A stretch of DNA of 64,000 bases, from assembly GCF_029892285.1 (NCBI RefSeq), contig NZ_JARXVM010000011.1:62001-126000 (forward strand), given 5' to 3'. The notes under the pieces are model-generated. The model saw nothing but the letters and a program-made list of their open reading frames with translations. It searched no databases and was not told the DNA's origin. The translations under genes were made by a program, and so were the position numbers. Shown piece after piece: positions 27,418 to 36,380 of this stretch. Each line of letters opens with the position of its first letter. Within the stretch, counting starts at the first letter, position 1. The stretch comes from Rhizobium sp. SG_E_25_P2. Its GTDB lineage: Bacteria; Pseudomonadota; Alphaproteobacteria; Rhizobiales; Rhizobiaceae.

Positions 27418-28029
27418 ATGTCCGATACGCTAGACCTGCAGAAAAGCCGCGGCCGCCCGCGCGAATTCGACACCGAAGCGGCGCTCGACGCCGCCATGGC
27501 GCTGTTCATCGAACGCGGCTATGCCGCAACCGCCATCAGCGATCTCGGCGCGGCCATGGGCCTGACGGCCGGCAGCATCTACAAGGCCTTCGGCGACAAG
27601 CGCGGCGTCTTCATCGCCGCCCTCGAACGCTACACCTCCACCCGCGGCGCCCGCATCTCCGAACATCTCTCCGACGCCGCCAATGGTCGCGAACGGCTGG
27701 CGCGATTGATCGACTATTACGCCAGTCATTCCCACGGCGACTCGGGCCGCCGCGGCTGCCTCGTTATCGGCTCCGCCCGCGACCTTGCCCTGTTCGATCC
27801 CGATTTGCAGGCGCGCGTCGAAAAAGCCGTCTCCGTCCGCGAAACACTGATCATCGACACAATCCGCGACGGCCAGACCGACGGCTCCGTCCCATCGAGC
27901 GTGGATGTGGAAGCCACCGCCAAAGCCATGCTCTGCCTGCTCTACGGCATGCGCGTGATCGGCAAGACCGGCCGCAGCGAGGCGGAAATGCGCGCCATTT
28001 CCGCCGCCGCCATGAAACTTCTCGACTAA
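27418..28029 (+). CDS. TetR-family repressor of an adjacent MFS exporter
   Basis: 203 residues. HTH region ALDAAMALFIERGYAATAISDLGAAMGLTAGSIYKAFGDKRGVFIAAL matches the AcrR/NemR-like TetR group. The C-terminal domain has GRRGCLVIGSARDLA with the Cys found at this place in redox- or electrophile-sensing relatives such as NemR/QacR-type proteins, though this is only suggestive. The gene is 38 bp upstream of an MFS transporter on the same strand, and the double palindrome lies 13 bp before its start. Likely an autoregulated efflux operon. Confidence 0.92.
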   Translation: MSDTLDLQKSRGRPREFDTEAALDAAMALFIERGYAATAISDLGAAMGLTAGSIYKAFGDKRGVFIAALERYTSTRGARISEHLSDAANGRERLARLIDYYASHSHGDSGRRGCLVIGSARDLALFDPDLQARVEKAVSVRETLIIDTIRDGQTDGSVPSSVDVEATAKAMLCLLYGMRVIGKTGRSEAEMRAISAAAMKLLD

Positions 28030-28067
28030 CCCCTCTCCCAAGACGCCAACCTCGATCGGAGCCTCCG

Positions 28068-29294
28068 ATGTCCATCGCCACCACCGCTGAAGGCGCTCGC
28101 GCGCCACAGGCGATCTCGCCTCTCCTGACTTTCCTCTTTGCCGCGACCTGCGGCCTCGTGGCCGCCAATCTCTATTACGCCCAGCCGTTGGCCGGTCCGA
28201 TCAGCGCAGAACTCGGCATGAGCCCGGCCGCCGCCGGTCTGATCGTCACCCTAACCCAGATCGGTTATGGGCTGGGTCTGCTGTTTCTCGTGCCGCTCGG
28301 CGATCTCCTGGAAAACCGCAAGCTGATGCTCGGGCTGATCCTCGCTGCGGGTCTTGCTTTGCTGGGCGCAGGTTTCGCGTCAAACGCCAGCCTGTTCCTG
28401 GCCGCCTCGCTGGCCATAGGCCTTGCCTCGGTTGCGGTGCAGGTGGTCGTGCCCTTCGCCGCCGGCATGGCGCCCGATCACGCCCGCGGCCGCGTCGTCG
28501 GCAATGTCATGTCGGGCCTGATGATCGGCATCATGCTGGCGCGGCCGTTTTCGAGCTTCCTGTCGGAATTCATGTCCTGGCGCGCCGTTTATTTCATCAC
28601 CGCCGCGTTGATGGCGGTGATCGCGCTGGTCCTCAGGTTGAACATTCCGGTGCGCCGCCCCGTCGCCCGCATACGCTATGGCGCGCTGCTTGCATCTATG
28701 GCCAAGCTCGCCGCCACCGAACGCGTCCTGCAGCGGCGCGCGATCTATCAAGCCGGCATGTTTGCCGCTTTCAGCCTGTTCTGGACCGCCTCGCCGCTCC
28801 TGCTCGCCAGCCCCGCCTTCGGCCTCAGCCAGACCGGCATCGCGCTGTTTGCGTTGGCGGGCGCAGCGGGCGCCATAGCCTCGCCGATCGCAGGCCGCCT
28901 CGCCGATCGCGGATTGACCCGGTTCGCCACGATCGCGGCGATGCTGATGGCGATGGCGGCCTTCCTGATCAGCCATGCCGCCACCGACGGCTCTACTCTC
29001 GCGCTGACCCTGATGGTCGCCGCCGCCATCATCCTCGATTTCGGTGTCACCACCAGCCTGGTCTGCGGCCAGCGCGCCATCTTCAGTCTGTCGCCTGATA
29101 ACCGCAGTCGTTTGAACGGCCTGTTCATGGCATTCTTCTTCGCCGGCGGCGCAGTCGGCTCGGCGCTCGGCGGCTGGGCCTATGCGACAGGCGGCTGGGA
29201 GCGGACGAGTTGGGTCGGCCTCGCCTTTCCCACCCTGGCTCTGCTGGCGCTTCTGACCGAATTCCGGCCGGGCCGGACTGCAAGGAAATCATAG
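28068..29294 (+). CDS. MFS exporter
   Basis: 408 residues with about 12 hydrophobic segments. The first is LLTFLFAATCGLVAANLYYAQPLAGPI, a signature of the YnfM/arabinose-efflux-like drug:H+ antiporter group; a loop with PLGDLLENRKLM carries the motif-A-like segment after helix 2. Inner-membrane exporter of a small molecule, substrate not deducible. It follows the TetR gene by 38 bp and should share its regulation. Confidence 0.92.
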   Translation: MSIATTAEGARAPQAISPLLTFLFAATCGLVAANLYYAQPLAGPISAELGMSPAAAGLIVTLTQIGYGLGLLFLVPLGDLLENRKLMLGLILAAGLALLGAGFASNASLFLAASLAIGLASVAVQVVVPFAAGMAPDHARGRVVGNVMSGLMIGIMLARPFSSFLSEFMSWRAVYFITAALMAVIALVLRLNIPVRRPVARIRYGALLASMAKLAATERVLQRRAIYQAGMFAAFSLFWTASPLLLASPAFGLSQTGIALFALAGAAGAIASPIAGRLADRGLTRFATIAAMLMAMAAFLISHAATDGSTLALTLMVAAAIILDFGVTTSLVCGQRAIFSLSPDNRSRLNGLFMAFFFAGGAVGSALGGWAYATGGWERTSWVGLAFPTLALLALLTEFRPGRTARKS

Positions 29295-29360
29295 TCGCGG
29301 ATGTCTTCGCCTCGGATGCGCAGGCTGGTATCATCCGGCCCGCACATCCGGAGGCATTTC

Positions 29361-29720
29361 ATGCGCATCAAGACAGTTCTCATCGCCCTGGCTCTCACCG
29401 TTTCAGCCGGGGCGGCGTCCGCCGAAAAACTCTGCGGCTGGATCGAAAACCCCACCCCCGGCAACTGGTGGCTCACCGACCGCGACGGCTCCTGGATTCT
29501 GGCCGCACAAGGCGGCGCCGAAGCCGAGGGCATGGACCTTATCGGCGACATCTCGGCCGGCGACTATGTCGCCACCAACGGCAATTATGGCTATGGCTGC
29601 GCCTGCGTGGATGCCGAAGTCGACGTCTCGGAAAGCCGCATCGTCAGCATTTCGAGCTTCAAACAATTGCCCCTCAAGACCTGCAAACGTGACAAGGCGC
29701 TCAAAACGCCGGCTGAATGA
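29361..29720 (+). CDS. Small secreted DUF4087-like protein
   Basis: 119 residues, signal peptide MRIKTVLIALALTVSAGAASA. Mature sequence: KLCGWIENPTPGNWWLTDRDGSWILAAQGG, then NYGYGCACVDAEVD and LKTCKRD. The CGWxxNPTPxNxxLxDxDGxWxI pattern and four Cys residues fit the DUF4087 family of small periplasmic proteins. The start is fixed by GGAGGCATTTC. It ends 6 bp from the convergent GyrI-like gene. Function unknown. Confidence 0.78.
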   Translation: MRIKTVLIALALTVSAGAASAEKLCGWIENPTPGNWWLTDRDGSWILAAQGGAEAEGMDLIGDISAGDYVATNGNYGYGCACVDAEVDVSESRIVSISSFKQLPLKTCKRDKALKTPAE

Positions 29721-29726
29721 CCCCGT

Positions 29727-30242
29727 TCACCCAGCCGAACCGGATCCTGCCGGCAAAGCGTAAGCCACCTGGGTGATCCAATTCGCCGGATCAGGATCGT
29801 GAAGTATGCTTTTGTGGAAAATGTTGAGACAACAGGCATAGGCCATGCCGTCTGCCCCCGGGCTTTGCTCGGGGGGACACCCCATGACTCCCATCCAGCC
29901 ACGCAGCATTGAGTGGACCTCGCGCAGCCTGTCGTAATGACCGCGCCACTGAACAGACACGAAAAGTCCGCCCGGCATATAAGCGGAACGGAATGGCGTC
30001 TTGGCTGGCAAGAGGCGCGGCGTGAAATAGCCGAACTCGATCTCCATTTCCCCATTCGGGGCGAAGAGATTGTAGCGAAAGAAAGCCCGGCCGTAATCTG
30101 TCACCTGCTGGCTCTGCAATTCCGAGCGGACTTCAGCCAGGAAGACTTGGGCCTGCGTCATCAATTGCCGCGCACTGAGGCGCGACCGCAAGGAGAGATA
30201 GGGCTGCTTCTTGAAACGCACCCTTTCGGGCAAAGTCAACAT
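29727..30242 (-). CDS. Stand-alone GyrI-like (effector-binding) domain protein
   Basis: 171 residues. The central and C-terminal parts read as a GyrI-like/BmrR-type ligand-binding domain: FGYFTPRLLP, the conserved MPGGLFVSVQWRGHYDRLREVHSMLRGWMGVMG, and the closing HDPDPANWITQVAYAL (compare the usual xxDPxxW-x-T-x-I/V-Y). There is no DNA-binding domain. Stand-alone members bind small molecules or hydrolyse certain cyclopropanoids; which applies here is unclear. No obvious partner gene. Confidence 0.7.
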   Translation of the reverse strand: MLTLPERVRFKKQPYLSLRSRLSARQLMTQAQVFLAEVRSELQSQQVTDYGRAFFRYNLFAPNGEMEIEFGYFTPRLLPAKTPFRSAYMPGGLFVSVQWRGHYDRLREVHSMLRGWMGVMGCPPEQSPGADGMAYACCLNIFHKSILHDPDPANWITQVAYALPAGSGSAG

Positions 30243-30541
30243 AAGGAAAAATCCCAGCCAAACACCGCGTTGTTATCAACGCGCTTACAGCTCAGCCTAT
30301 AGATCCGAGACCAGATGAAGAAAAGGCCCGCCGCTTGTCTGTCGCGCCTTATGGCCGACATTTCGGACAAAACTTGCGGTCATGGTTTCAATTAACGGTG
30401 AACAGCGAAAACACTCATAAAATTGTATCTAAGTCGATCTTCGGCGACCCAATGGGCGGTCACAGACCTCTTTTCGCCAGCGATCGCATCGCTTGCGTGA
30501 CAGGTAACGACGGAATTTTTCGTCATGCGCTCCCGGCCGGC
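30243..30541. other. Intergenic gap without recognised gene
   Basis: 299 bp between the GyrI-like gene and pdxJ. An open frame of 88 codons crosses part of it on the plus strand but overlaps the end of pdxJ and has no family resemblance. No RNA gene or repeat seen. Confidence 0.5.
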
Positions 30542-31294
30542 TCAGATCGCTTGCCCAAGCGCGCGCCGGAAACGACGAACTGTCTCGGGCATTCCGTATA
30601 GGAGAGCATCCGCCGTCAGGGCGTGACCGATGGAGGCTTCGGCAGCATAGGGTATCCGCGCCATCAGCGCCGGCAGATTTTCCACCGTCAGATCATGGCC
30701 GATATTGATCCCCAGTCCGAGGTCGCGGGCATGATCGGCGGTCACGCCGAGTTTCTCGATCCACGCCGCCGCCGCCGCCGGATCATCGAAACAGCCGCCA
30801 TAAGGGCCGGTATAGAGTTCGATGCGATCGGCTCCGACCTGCTTGGCGATTCCGACCAGATCTTCGCCGATGCCGCCATCGACGAAAAGCGACGGCCGCA
30901 TGCCGCCTGCGCGAAGCCGTTCACAGACTTGGGCAAGCAAGGCGCGGTTTGCAACCAGGTCCCAGCCATGATCGGAGGTCGCCTGCGAGGCATCGTCGGG
31001 GACCAGCGTCACCTGATCCGGGCGGACGGATTCGACCAGTTGCAAGAAATCTTCGGAGGGATAACCCTCGATATTGAATTCGCTGCCGGGAAACTCGCCG
31101 TCGATCAACTCTCGCAGCGCCGGCGCGTCGGAAAAGCGGATATGGCGTTGATCTGGCCGCGGATGCACCGTCAGTCCTCCAGCGCCCGACTGCAGCGCGA
31201 CACGGCCCAGCCCGACAACGCTTGGCCAGGGCAAATCCCGGCGATTGCGCAACATGGCGACGGCGTTGAGGTTCACCGATAGGCTGGCGGCCAT
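30542..31294 (-). CDS. pdxJ: Pyridoxine 5'-phosphate synthase
   Basis: 250 residues, the usual PdxJ length. Conserved motifs: [15 protein letters not shown] at the N-terminus, [15 protein letters not shown] with the active-site His/Arg pair, [33 protein letters not shown] and a C-terminal [14 protein letters not shown]. It condenses 1-deoxyxylulose 5-phosphate with 3-amino-1-hydroxyacetone phosphate to make pyridoxine phosphate. The gene stands alone here, without the recO/acpS neighbours seen in some bacteria. Confidence 0.96.
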   Translation of the reverse strand: MAASLSVNLNAVAMLRNRRDLPWPSVVGLGRVALQSGAGGLTVHPRPDQRHIRFSDAPALRELIDGEFPGSEFNIEGYPSEDFLQLVESVRPDQVTLVPDDASQATSDHGWDLVANRALLAQVCERLRAGGMRPSLFVDGGIGEDLVGIAKQVGADRIELYTGPYGGCFDDPAAAAAWIEKLGVTADHARDLGLGINIGHDLTVENLPALMARIPYAAEASIGHALTADALLYGMPETVRRFRRALGQAI

Positions 31295-31748
31295 GACGTT
31301 TCACTCCCGATCCCTATTTCAGCCGTATCTAACCGATCGACCAGCGGGACTCCAGCGACTTTTCTTTATCTTTCCGCACGCCAATTTGATAAATCCCAAA
31401 GTCTGCGCTAGGTTTAACGAACATGATGCGTCATGGCGATAGACGAACCGCAGCGGCGCAAGAAGATGGCGGTAACGATGATTTTCCATTACCTATAATT
31501 GAAGAATGGTGTATAAGTATTCTCGAATATTAAGGGGCGCTTCTGGACGACATCCATGCGCAGCTTGCTGATATAATGATAATTTTTCGACTGTAGCGCA
31601 TACCTGACGAACAGTCAGACGGCAACCGGAAGTGAATGATGCGTAGCGCATGAACAGAATCCCGGACGACGGCCATGAACCAGAAACGAGCCGTTGACGG
31701 GGAGAGGAAACGCCGATCCGGACAGGAGCCCGGAGAGAGTAGGACGTG
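31295..31748. other. Intergenic gap upstream of the MerR-LuxR-like regulator
   Basis: 454 bp, AT-rich in the middle (about 31480-31580), presumably carrying the promoters of pdxJ and the regulator. No gene, tRNA or clear repeat recognised. Confidence 0.5.
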
Positions 31749-32447
31749 ATGCAAGAGCAAAGCCCCGATCGCCTTCAATTCGTGACGGAAGAGCCGTCCG
31801 GCTGGCAATCGATCGCCCATATTCCCGACATACCGCTTCCCAGACCTTTGCCGGATCATGCGCTTCCGATCGCGGAAATGGCGAATTTCTTCGGCGTCAC
31901 GCACCGAACCCTGCATTTTTATGAGGAAAAGGGACTGTTACAGCCTGATCGGAATGGCGCTATGCGGATTTATCCGCATCGGCAGATCCGCATGATGGGG
32001 CTGATCAACCTCTGCCGGGAAACCGGCATGGCGATCGTGCAAATCCAGGATCTCTTGACCGATCTGACCTATTCTGAAAGCGCGGCTGAAAGCGAAGCCA
32101 AGCTCAGGGCGGCGTTGATTGGCAGACGCAACGAACTCGTGTCAGAAGAATCGTTGATTCGCCGCCAGATGCAGCAAATCACCACGGCGCTGCAGGAGAT
32201 GGATGCGGCGCGCGACGACGCGGACAACCAGAACTTTCCCGCCCACCCTCCCTTCCTCAGCGATAGCGAATTCCGCTGCCTCAAGCTGATGGCCGAGGGC
32301 TACAATCCAGTCCGCATCTCCAAGGCTCTCGACATCGCTCTTGAACAGGTCTTGTCCATGGAGGCCGGCATTGTTCGCAAATTCAGTGCGTCGAACCGCT
32401 TCCAGGCGGTAGCGAAGGCCGTGCTGCTCGGCATCGTGGGGGATTGA
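31749..32447 (+). CDS. MerR-type HTH fused to a LuxR-like HTH
   Basis: 232 residues. Residues about 40-105 are a MerR N-terminal domain: LPIAEMANFFGVTHRTLHFYEEKGLLQPDR, then GAMRIYPHRQIRMMGLINLCRETGM. A Glu-rich helix (SESAAESEAKLRAALIGRRNEL, about 115-160) acts as coiled-coil dimer arm. Residues about 172-230 (FLSDSEFRCLKLMAEGYNPVRISKALDI, then SNRFQAVAKAVLLGIV) line up with the LuxR/GerE helix-turn-helix, ending in the usual SNR.xAVAxAxxLG pattern. Two DNA-binding modules in one chain are uncommon. The start is GTG 31746 or ATG 31749. No effector pocket is visible. The downstream neighbour is a glycosyltransferase gene. Confidence 0.75.
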   Translation: MQEQSPDRLQFVTEEPSGWQSIAHIPDIPLPRPLPDHALPIAEMANFFGVTHRTLHFYEEKGLLQPDRNGAMRIYPHRQIRMMGLINLCRETGMAIVQIQDLLTDLTYSESAAESEAKLRAALIGRRNELVSEESLIRRQMQQITTALQEMDAARDDADNQNFPAHPPFLSDSEFRCLKLMAEGYNPVRISKALDIALEQVLSMEAGIVRKFSASNRFQAVAKAVLLGIVGD

Positions 32448-32585
32448 GGGCAAACCGCTTGTCGTCTGTGGGCAGTCTGGCTTTGCATGCGTCGAAGATG
32501 GGCGCCGCGTTCCGAGCAACCGAGCGTGTACAAAGACACAATTCTGATCTATACGACGCGTCTATGCTGACTGCTGGGCCGTTAC

Positions 32586-34427
32586 ATGAAGTTTTTCAGG
32601 ATCAGAACGTTTCGTGATGAAATTGTTTGCGCGGACGAAAACACTGGCCAACTGATCAATACCAATTACGATAATCTCGATGAGCGCCATGTGCCTGTCG
32701 TCGCTGTGCGGTTCAACGACGACGACCGCATGCTGTTCTTGGCGAGTGTCGCTCTGGACGCCCTGGCCATTCGCTGCGACAATCTGGGACGCTCGGCGCC
32801 GCTTCTTCCTCTCCAGGCTTATTGGACAGGTCGGGATAATCTTTACAATCTTGTCTCTTTCGAAAGCGGGCTCTATCTCTGCGCGCCTCCTGTCAGCGCC
32901 GATCACCCCGAGCATATCTTATCGGCGAACCGGCGCGATGCCGACAAGTGGGAAGAGTTCCGGCTCACTGAATTCACGCTTCCCGAAGAATTCGGCTATT
33001 TGCGAGAGCCGCTGGACGCTCTTGCCCCGATCATACGCAGCCTAATGGTCGATACCGACATCGCCGGCGCCCTTGGTCATATGAGGCCGGACCTGATTGC
33101 CCCGGTGAATGGCCTTACGCCCATGTTGGGCGAGAAGCGCCTCGAACACTACGCGAAACAATTGCTCGCGGCTCCTGAGTTAACCGAGATTTTTGCATCC
33201 GCCTTTCCAGGCGACATCTGGGCGACCCATGGTCTCGGGGAACTGCATGCGACGCCGCGCCCAGACCACACACTCCGGGAGATCGGCCCAGCCTTTGACC
33301 CGCTCACCAAAGCTGCCCGCGACCGGGTCTATGTGTCGCTGCCCCAGGCCTGCGTCAGCGCGGCGCGACGCCTGGTTGAGCCGACGAAAACCGCCTGCGT
33401 GCTCGCCACGGCGCGAAACGAAGGGATTTACCTCATAGAATGGCTCGCATACCACCGGCTGTTGGGGTTGGAACAGTTCTACATCTACAGCAATGACAAT
33501 GACGACCAGTCCGATCTTCTGCTGTCGGCTCTTGCCGAAGCCGGAGAAATAGTCTGGATTCGCAACATCGTCGCCGATGGCGGTGCAGCGCAACTGAAGG
33601 CCTACGGCCATGCTTTCGGGATTTCGCCAGATATACTTCAATATCGCTGGTGCCTGACAATTGACCTGGACGAGTATTTCGTCCTCAACCCAGAACGATT
33701 TTCTTCGGTCATCGATTATCTCGACTGGCAGGAGCGCCAGGAAGTCGACGCAATCGCGCTGAACTGGGTCTTTGTCGGCCCAACGGGCGAAAGTTCTTGG
33801 CGGGATGAGCCGCTGCGCGAGCGATTCCGCGATCAACTCGGGTATCCTCCGGTGGACCCGCATGTGAAGTCATTCTGCAGGCCGCAGAAGTTCATCTATT
33901 CAGAGCCGCATTTCCCGATCTCCGCCGAAAGATCCAACATCATATTTCGCGATTCAACCTCGGCCCTTCATAGCCATCAAAAAGCCTCCGAGCATTCAGG
34001 GATTTACGGAACTTCACTGAGCGACAAGCCTAACCGAGACTACGCCTGCATCTATCACTACTTCTTCAAGTCCGCTGAAGAGTTCATGTGGAAGTTTTCC
34101 CGCAACCGCGGCGACTACGCCAAGAAAAGCGGCCATGCCGGCGTGTCGATCACCAAGGAATTCGTAGAAAACTTCATGGAGTTTCACACGCCCCGTCACG
34201 CCTCGCGAAACGATTGGATCAATCGCTGCGCGCCGGATCTTGACCAGGAAATGGGCCGCTTGAAGGCCCTCCCCGGCGTCGCGGATGCGCTCGAAACCGT
34301 CAAGGCGGCGTTTCATGCCCGTGTCGCCGAATTCAAGCCGATCTTCGCCGAGGCCCCGGGCATCAAGGACGCGGGCGAAGCGGGCGGCGCCTTTTTGAGC
34401 CTGCTCGGCGAAAAATCGTCGCAGTAA
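32586..34427 (+). CDS. Glycosyltransferase family 2-like protein
   Basis: 613 residues. The N-terminal half (1-270) has no recognised domain. From about residue 278 a GT2-type (Glyco_tranf_2_4) domain begins: ACVLATARNEGIYLIEWLAYHRLLGLEQFYIYSNDNDD, with the metal-binding LTIDLDEYFVL near residue 358 and later RNDYACIYHYFFKSAEEF-type helices. The segment after the catalytic domain matches that found in bacterial proteins of this group. Substrate unknown; cell-surface polysaccharide or glycan transfer is a default guess. It follows the MerR-LuxR-like regulator by 138 bp and may be under its control. Confidence 0.82.
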   Translation: MKFFRIRTFRDEIVCADENTGQLINTNYDNLDERHVPVVAVRFNDDDRMLFLASVALDALAIRCDNLGRSAPLLPLQAYWTGRDNLYNLVSFESGLYLCAPPVSADHPEHILSANRRDADKWEEFRLTEFTLPEEFGYLREPLDALAPIIRSLMVDTDIAGALGHMRPDLIAPVNGLTPMLGEKRLEHYAKQLLAAPELTEIFASAFPGDIWATHGLGELHATPRPDHTLREIGPAFDPLTKAARDRVYVSLPQACVSAARRLVEPTKTACVLATARNEGIYLIEWLAYHRLLGLEQFYIYSNDNDDQSDLLLSALAEAGEIVWIRNIVADGGAAQLKAYGHAFGISPDILQYRWCLTIDLDEYFVLNPERFSSVIDYLDWQERQEVDAIALNWVFVGPTGESSWRDEPLRERFRDQLGYPPVDPHVKSFCRPQKFIYSEPHFPISAERSNIIFRDSTSALHSHQKASEHSGIYGTSLSDKPNRDYACIYHYFFKSAEEFMWKFSRNRGDYAKKSGHAGVSITKEFVENFMEFHTPRHASRNDWINRCAPDLDQEMGRLKALPGVADALETVKAAFHARVAEFKPIFAEAPGIKDAGEAGGAFLSLLGEKSSQ

Positions 34428-34531
34428 CCCGTCTGGCTTGACACATGCAAACTCTGTCAAAGCTTTAACTCGACAGGATTTTCCGTACGGACTAGCTGCT
34501 GAGCCATCATTTGAAGTGACAGGAGTCCAAA

Positions 34532-35032
34532 ATGTACACATTGCTGATGCGCTACGCGACGCCGCTGATCACCGGCCTGTTCGTGGTGAGCCTGATCTCC
34601 GGCGTCGCGCTGTTCTTCCATCTGGGCCAGGCCTATTTCCACGGCATGCATGAATGGCTGAGCATGGTGCTGATCCTGCCTTTCGTCCTGCATCTGATGA
34701 AAAACTGGCGGCCGTTCCTGAATTATTTCCGCCGGTCGCCGATGGCCATTGCGCTCGGCGTCAGCCTGATCGCCTGTCTGCCCTTCGTCTATCAGGGCGC
34801 GATGGGGGCTGCTGGCGGCAATCCGGTGATGGGCGTCGTCAGAGCGCTCGAAAAGAGCACTCTCGCCAATGCCGCGCCGGTGTTCGGCAAGACGCCGGAC
34901 GCCTTGAAAGCGGCGCTGGAGCAGAAGGGATATGCAGTCGCGTCAACCGAGACGACGCTTGGCGAGGTCGCCAAAGCGTCGAGCAAAGAGAGCTTTCAGT
35001 TGATTGGCGACATCACCAAGCTCGACCCCTGA
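34532..35032 (+). CDS. DUF4405-like membrane protein (cytochrome b-like)
   Basis: 166 residues. N-terminal half has two or three membrane segments (ATPLITGLFVVSLISGVALFF; WLSMVLILPFVLHLM; PMAIALGVSLIACLPFVY) with histidines FHLGQ, YFHGMHEW and LHLMKNW placed as heme ligands in the cytochrome-b561-like DUF4405 group. The C-terminal part is periplasmic, Ala-rich, and ends QLIGDITKLDP, resembling the small domain fused to such proteins. Likely an electron-transfer membrane component; no partner gene is adjacent. Its stop abuts the helicase stop as TGATCA. Confidence 0.72.
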   Translation: MYTLLMRYATPLITGLFVVSLISGVALFFHLGQAYFHGMHEWLSMVLILPFVLHLMKNWRPFLNYFRRSPMAIALGVSLIACLPFVYQGAMGAAGGNPVMGVVRALEKSTLANAAPVFGKTPDALKAALEQKGYAVASTETTLGEVAKASSKESFQLIGDITKLDP

Positions 35033-36160
35033 TCAGCGCACGATCGTGAGCGTCTCGGCGGCGCGGGTGACGGCAGTGTAGAGCCAGCGCTCGCGGCTGT
35101 CGCGAAAGGCCCAGGCCTCGTCAAACAGCACGACATTGTTCCATTGCGAGCCCTGCGCCTTGTGCACCGTCAGCGCGTAACCATAATCGAACTCGTCGTA
35201 ACGCTTGCGCATCGACCAGGGGATCTCGCCGTCGATCTCCTCGAAGGCGGCTTTCAACAGCTTGATCTTGGCGGCGCCGCGATCCATGTCGTCGTCTTCG
35301 GGTCGGATGAGGAGATTGATGCCCGGCTTGGTCGTCTCCTTGGAGGATGACATCACCTGCCAGAGCGAGCCGTTGAGCAGGCCCTTGACCTGATCATTCC
35401 TGAGGCAGACCAGCTTGTCGCCGGCGGCCGGATAGCCGCTCGCAAACCCCTTGAGCTCGCGCAGGCGTTGATTGTAGCGCTTCCTGGTCTTGTTGGTGCC
35501 GACCAGCACCTGATCGGCCTCGAGCACCAGCGATTGCGTCACCTCGTTGCGCGAGATCACCTGCGCCGTCCCGTAGTCCCCATGCATGATCTCGCGTCCT
35601 TCGCGGATCTGCATGGCGAGCTGGATGATCGGATTGTCGCGCGCCTGACGGTGGATTTCCGTGAGCAGGAAATCCGGCTCCTGATCGGTGAAGAAGCCGC
35701 CGCCCGACACCGGCGGCAACTGGCCGGGATCGCCGAGCACCAGCACTTTCGTGCCGAAACTCAGCAGATCCTTGCCCAGCGCTTCATCCACCATGGAACA
35801 TTCGTCGATGACGATCAGCGGCGCTTTCGCCACCGGGCTCTGGCGGTTGATGGAGAACATCGGAGTGACGGCCGTCTTGCCGGTCACCTCGTCCTCCACC
35901 TCTTCCTCGCCTTTCGGACGATAGATCAGCGAATGGATGGTCTTGGCGTTGGAGGCGCCGCGCGAGCGGAGCACCTGCGCCGCCTTGCCGGTGAAGGCGG
36001 CGAATAGTACCTCGCCATCGACATTCTCGGCGAAATGCTTGGCGAGCGTGGTCTTGCCGGTGCCCGCATAGCCGAACAGCCGGAACACCTGGCTCCGTCC
36101 GTCCTTCAGCCAGCGCGATACGGCCTGAAGCGCCTCATCCTGTTGGGTTGAAAATTGCAT
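35033..36160 (-). CDS. RecD-like superfamily I helicase (AAA)
   Basis: 375 residues from ATG 36160, chosen for AGAAGG upstream. Motifs in order: FGYAGTGKTTLAKH (Walker A), FAAFTGKAAQVLRSRGASNAKTIHSL (motif Ia), PLIVIDECSMVDEAL (Walker B), VLVLGDPGQLPPV (motif III), FLLTEIHRQARDNPI (motif IV), and YALTVHKAQGSQWNNVVLF plus LYTAVTRA (motifs V/VI). This is the RecD2/PIF1-like set of a 5'-3' helicase, shorter than full RecD and lacking RecD's N-terminal domain. Such short proteins are widespread in Hyphomicrobiales; a role in DNA repair or recombination is inferred. Not adjacent to recB/recC. Confidence 0.9.
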   Translation of the reverse strand: MQFSTQQDEALQAVSRWLKDGRSQVFRLFGYAGTGKTTLAKHFAENVDGEVLFAAFTGKAAQVLRSRGASNAKTIHSLIYRPKGEEEVEDEVTGKTAVTPMFSINRQSPVAKAPLIVIDECSMVDEALGKDLLSFGTKVLVLGDPGQLPPVSGGGFFTDQEPDFLLTEIHRQARDNPIIQLAMQIREGREIMHGDYGTAQVISRNEVTQSLVLEADQVLVGTNKTRKRYNQRLRELKGFASGYPAAGDKLVCLRNDQVKGLLNGSLWQVMSSSKETTKPGINLLIRPEDDDMDRGAAKIKLLKAAFEEIDGEIPWSMRKRYDEFDYGYALTVHKAQGSQWNNVVLFDEAWAFRDSRERWLYTAVTRAAETLTIVR

Positions 36161-36380
36161 AGAGCCTTCTGGCAGGATTCTGCCGGGGAATGCAACGTCG
36201 ATAAAGCTGAATTCATGTCTGCCGACGGCCGCCAGCGACGCGAGCCGCATTCACCACCTGAATAGCTCCTATCGAAAATTCCGACTTCTCCAAACTGATT
36301 GGTCAACTAATTAATCAACTGTGATGAAAGCGGCGGTGCAGGAGGCGTCGTCGCAATCATGTTCTCGTGGAGGGGAAAAA

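Noticed and set aside
30335-30601. 88-codon plus-strand open frame in the gap before pdxJ
   Set aside because: Overlaps the pdxJ end, lacks a ribosome binding site and resembles no family.
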